From Streptomyces marokkonensis (lineage in GTDB: Bacteria; Actinomycetota; Actinomycetes; Streptomycetales; Streptomycetaceae), in the NCBI RefSeq assembly GCF_008312835.1, contig NZ_VSKS01000030.1:1-64000 (forward strand): a stretch of 64,000 nt of DNA, written 5' to 3'. The notes beneath the pieces are model-generated. The model had not been told where the DNA came from. It worked only from the letters and a program-made list of their open reading frames with translations, and made no database searches. Below are positions 62,748 through 64,000 of the stretch, piece after piece (position 1 is the stretch's first letter; every line of letters begins with the position of its first letter). The position numbers were made by a program, and so were the translations under genes.

Positions 62748-63710
62748 TCAGTGACCGGCTTCGGCGCGGAACCAGGCGATCGTGCGGCGCAGCCCCTCCT
62801 CGGCGTCCACCCGCGGCTCCCAGCCGAGCTTGTCGCGGGCCAGCGTGATGTCGGGGCAGCGCACGGCCGGATCGTCCACCGGGCGCTCGATGTAGCGGAT
62901 CCCGGACGCGGACCCGGCCAGCCGGACGACGAGCCGGGCCAGCTCCAGCATGGTGATCTCATCGGGGTTGCCGATGTTGACGGGCCCGCGCATGCCGTGT
63001 GCGGCCGCCGCGAGGATGCCGGCCACGGTGTCGTCGACGTAGCACAGAGAGCGGGTCTGGCGGCCGTCACCGGTCACGGTGAGGGGTTCGCCGGCCAGGG
63101 CCTGCCGGACGAAGGTCGGCACGGCGCGGCCGTCGTGGCCGCGCATCCGCGGGCCGTAGGTGTTGAACAGCCGCACGATGCAGGTGTCGGTGCCGTGGGC
63201 GTCCGCGTGGGCGGTGGTCAACGCCTCACCGAACCGCTTGGCCTCGTCGTAGACGCTGCGCGGGCCGACCGGGTTGACGTTGCCCCAGTAGCGCTCGTCC
63301 TGCGGGTTCTGGCGCGGGTCCCCGTAGACCTCCGAGGTCGAGGCCAGGACGAAGCGGGCCTCGCACTCCTGGGCGAGCCGCAGGGCGTTGCGGGTGCCGA
63401 GGCTGCCGGCGTCCATGGTGTGCAGCGGGAGCCGCAGATAGTCCGCCGGTGAGGCGGGGGAGGCGAAGTGCAGGACCAGGTCGGGCCGCCGGTCGACCGG
63501 CAGCCCCTCGGCCACGTTCGCCCGTACGAGGGTGAATCCGGACCGTTCCAGGAGCGGGGTGACGTTCTCCGGGCGGCCGGTGCTGAGGTCGTCCACGCAG
63601 GTGACGGCGGCGCCCGCGTCCAGCAGGGCGGTGCACAGGTGGGAGCCGACGAATCCGGCGCCGCCGGTGACGACGACGTGCTCCCAGTTCCGGGATATGG
63701 CGGTGGTCAT
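62748..63710 (-). CDS. NAD-dependent sugar epimerase/decarboxylase (UXS-like)
   Basis: 320-residue extended SDR: VVVTGGAGFVGSHLCTALLD, HFASPASPADYLRLPLHTMD, ASTSEVYGDPRQNPQDERYW, SVYDEAKRFGEALT with YxxxK, and NTYGPRMRGHDGRAV. The ASPASPxDY and DEAKR motifs are characteristic of UDP-glucuronate decarboxylases (UXS) and related epimerases. ATG at 63710 used. First gene of the operon; supplies an NDP-sugar to the glycosyltransferases. Confidence 0.9.
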   Translation of the reverse strand: MTTAISRNWEHVVVTGGAGFVGSHLCTALLDAGAAVTCVDDLSTGRPENVTPLLERSGFTLVRANVAEGLPVDRRPDLVLHFASPASPADYLRLPLHTMDAGSLGTRNALRLAQECEARFVLASTSEVYGDPRQNPQDERYWGNVNPVGPRSVYDEAKRFGEALTTAHADAHGTDTCIVRLFNTYGPRMRGHDGRAVPTFVRQALAGEPLTVTGDGRQTRSLCYVDDTVAGILAAAAHGMRGPVNIGNPDEITMLELARLVVRLAGSASGIRYIERPVDDPAVRCPDITLARDKLGWEPRVDAEEGLRRTIAWFRAEAGH

Positions 63711-64000
63711 GTCGTTCAGCCCTCCGTCGGAGGCGTCGGTGTCCGGGCCGACACGGTGTGTCCGGCACCTGGGCCGAGGCCGTCGACCCCTCGACCAGCC
63801 TGAGCCGCCGCTCCCTCCGCGGCACGGTCGCCTACTGCAAACCGGTGAATCACGGAGCGTGAGCGCGGTGCGGCCCGCGCTGCGCCGGCAGGCTCGGCAG
63901 CGGTGAGGGGGCCCCGACGGACGGCGCGCCCGGGAGCCCGCCCGATGTCCACCCGGGTGCGCCCTTCGGGGGCCCGCGGTCAGGCCACGAGGGTGGCGTC
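63711..64000. other. Upstream region of the glycan operon
   Basis: 290 bp with no supported gene. A possible gene ending on the minus strand at 63980 (C-terminal residues DATLVA before the stop) would begin outside the window; only seven codons are visible, so it is not annotated. A terminator-like hairpin at 63923-63963 fits an end of that gene. No clear promoter for the operon could be assigned. Confidence 0.4.
63923..63963 (-). terminator. Hairpin at the right edge of the window
   Basis: GGCGCGCCCGGG (63923-63934) pairs with CCCGGGTGCGCC (63952-63963), a 12-bp stem with one G-U pair and a 17-nt loop. Confidence 0.5.

Noticed and set aside
63980-64000. Possible C-terminus (DATLVA) of a minus-strand gene
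   Set aside because: Only seven codons are inside the window, so it cannot be supported; mentioned only in the entry for that region.

Overview
The window is high-GC actinobacterial DNA, almost certainly Streptomyces. Evidence: GC-rich third codon positions, many GTG starts, ATGA/GTGA start-stop overlaps, a GlgE-type glucan pathway, a SigB/SigF-type sigma factor, a SARP activator with a rare TTA codon, SpoIIE-type phosphatase and MMPL/DoxX/DUF5133/DUF6059 families. No tRNA, rRNA, CRISPR array or insertion sequence was seen.

Layout. (1) 1-7.4 kb: glycogen/maltosyl metabolism (truncated glgE, glgX) with small regulators, an ANTAR protein and a stress sigma factor. (2) 7.4-11.5 kb: a solitary hemC, a secreted NPP1/NLP-type protein, an ATP-dependent DNA ligase, and a MarR-DoxX pair followed by the broken 5' part of a peroxiredoxin gene. 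(3) 11.9-39.8 kb: PadR and membrane genes, then a type II polyketide cluster from an MMPL exporter (13.2 kb) to a DHA2-type MFS exporter (39.8 kb). Its core is KS-alpha, KS-beta (chain-length factor), an ACP fused to a TcmN-like aromatase/cyclase, a FabG-like ketoreductase, a TcmI-type cyclase and a WhiE-type cupin. Tailoring genes include two flavin-dependent halogenase-like proteins, a flavin reductase, an FAD monooxygenase, two ABM monooxygenases, two DUF1772 (anthrone-oxygenase-like) membrane proteins, an O-methyltransferase, an acyltransferase, several SDRs, a SnoaL-like protein and a Tat-exported multicopper oxidase. Regulators are a SARP (with TTA codon) and a LuxR-family protein whose receiver has lost its phosphoacceptor. 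The core resembles spore-pigment/pentangular polyphenol systems; the exact product is unknown. (4) 40.0-40.3 kb: the broken 3' part of a peroxiredoxin gene, same strand as the 5' part at 11.5 kb, so the 28 kb island may have split one ancestral gene.

(5) 40.4-55.4 kb: housekeeping and stress genes: PAS/GAF/PP2C/HATPase phosphatase, aldo-keto reductase, TauD-like dioxygenase, metallophosphoesterase, a decayed dienelactone hydrolase, YciO/Sua5 protein, PucR-like regulator, catalase, fructosamine-kinase-like protein, an internally deleted hemerythrin-like protein and an MFS exporter. (6) 55.5-63.7 kb: a minus-strand operon for a heptose-containing, probably carbamoylated glycan: NDP-sugar epimerase/decarboxylase, carbamoyltransferase, three glycosyltransferases, GmhA and HldE.

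Functionally, the polyketide core would build and fold an aromatic chain, the oxygenases and halogenase-like enzymes would decorate it (with FADH2 from the flavin reductase), the exported oxidase could act on it outside the membrane, and MMPL/MFS pumps would export it. Functions are assigned from motifs read in the sequence; no database search was run.
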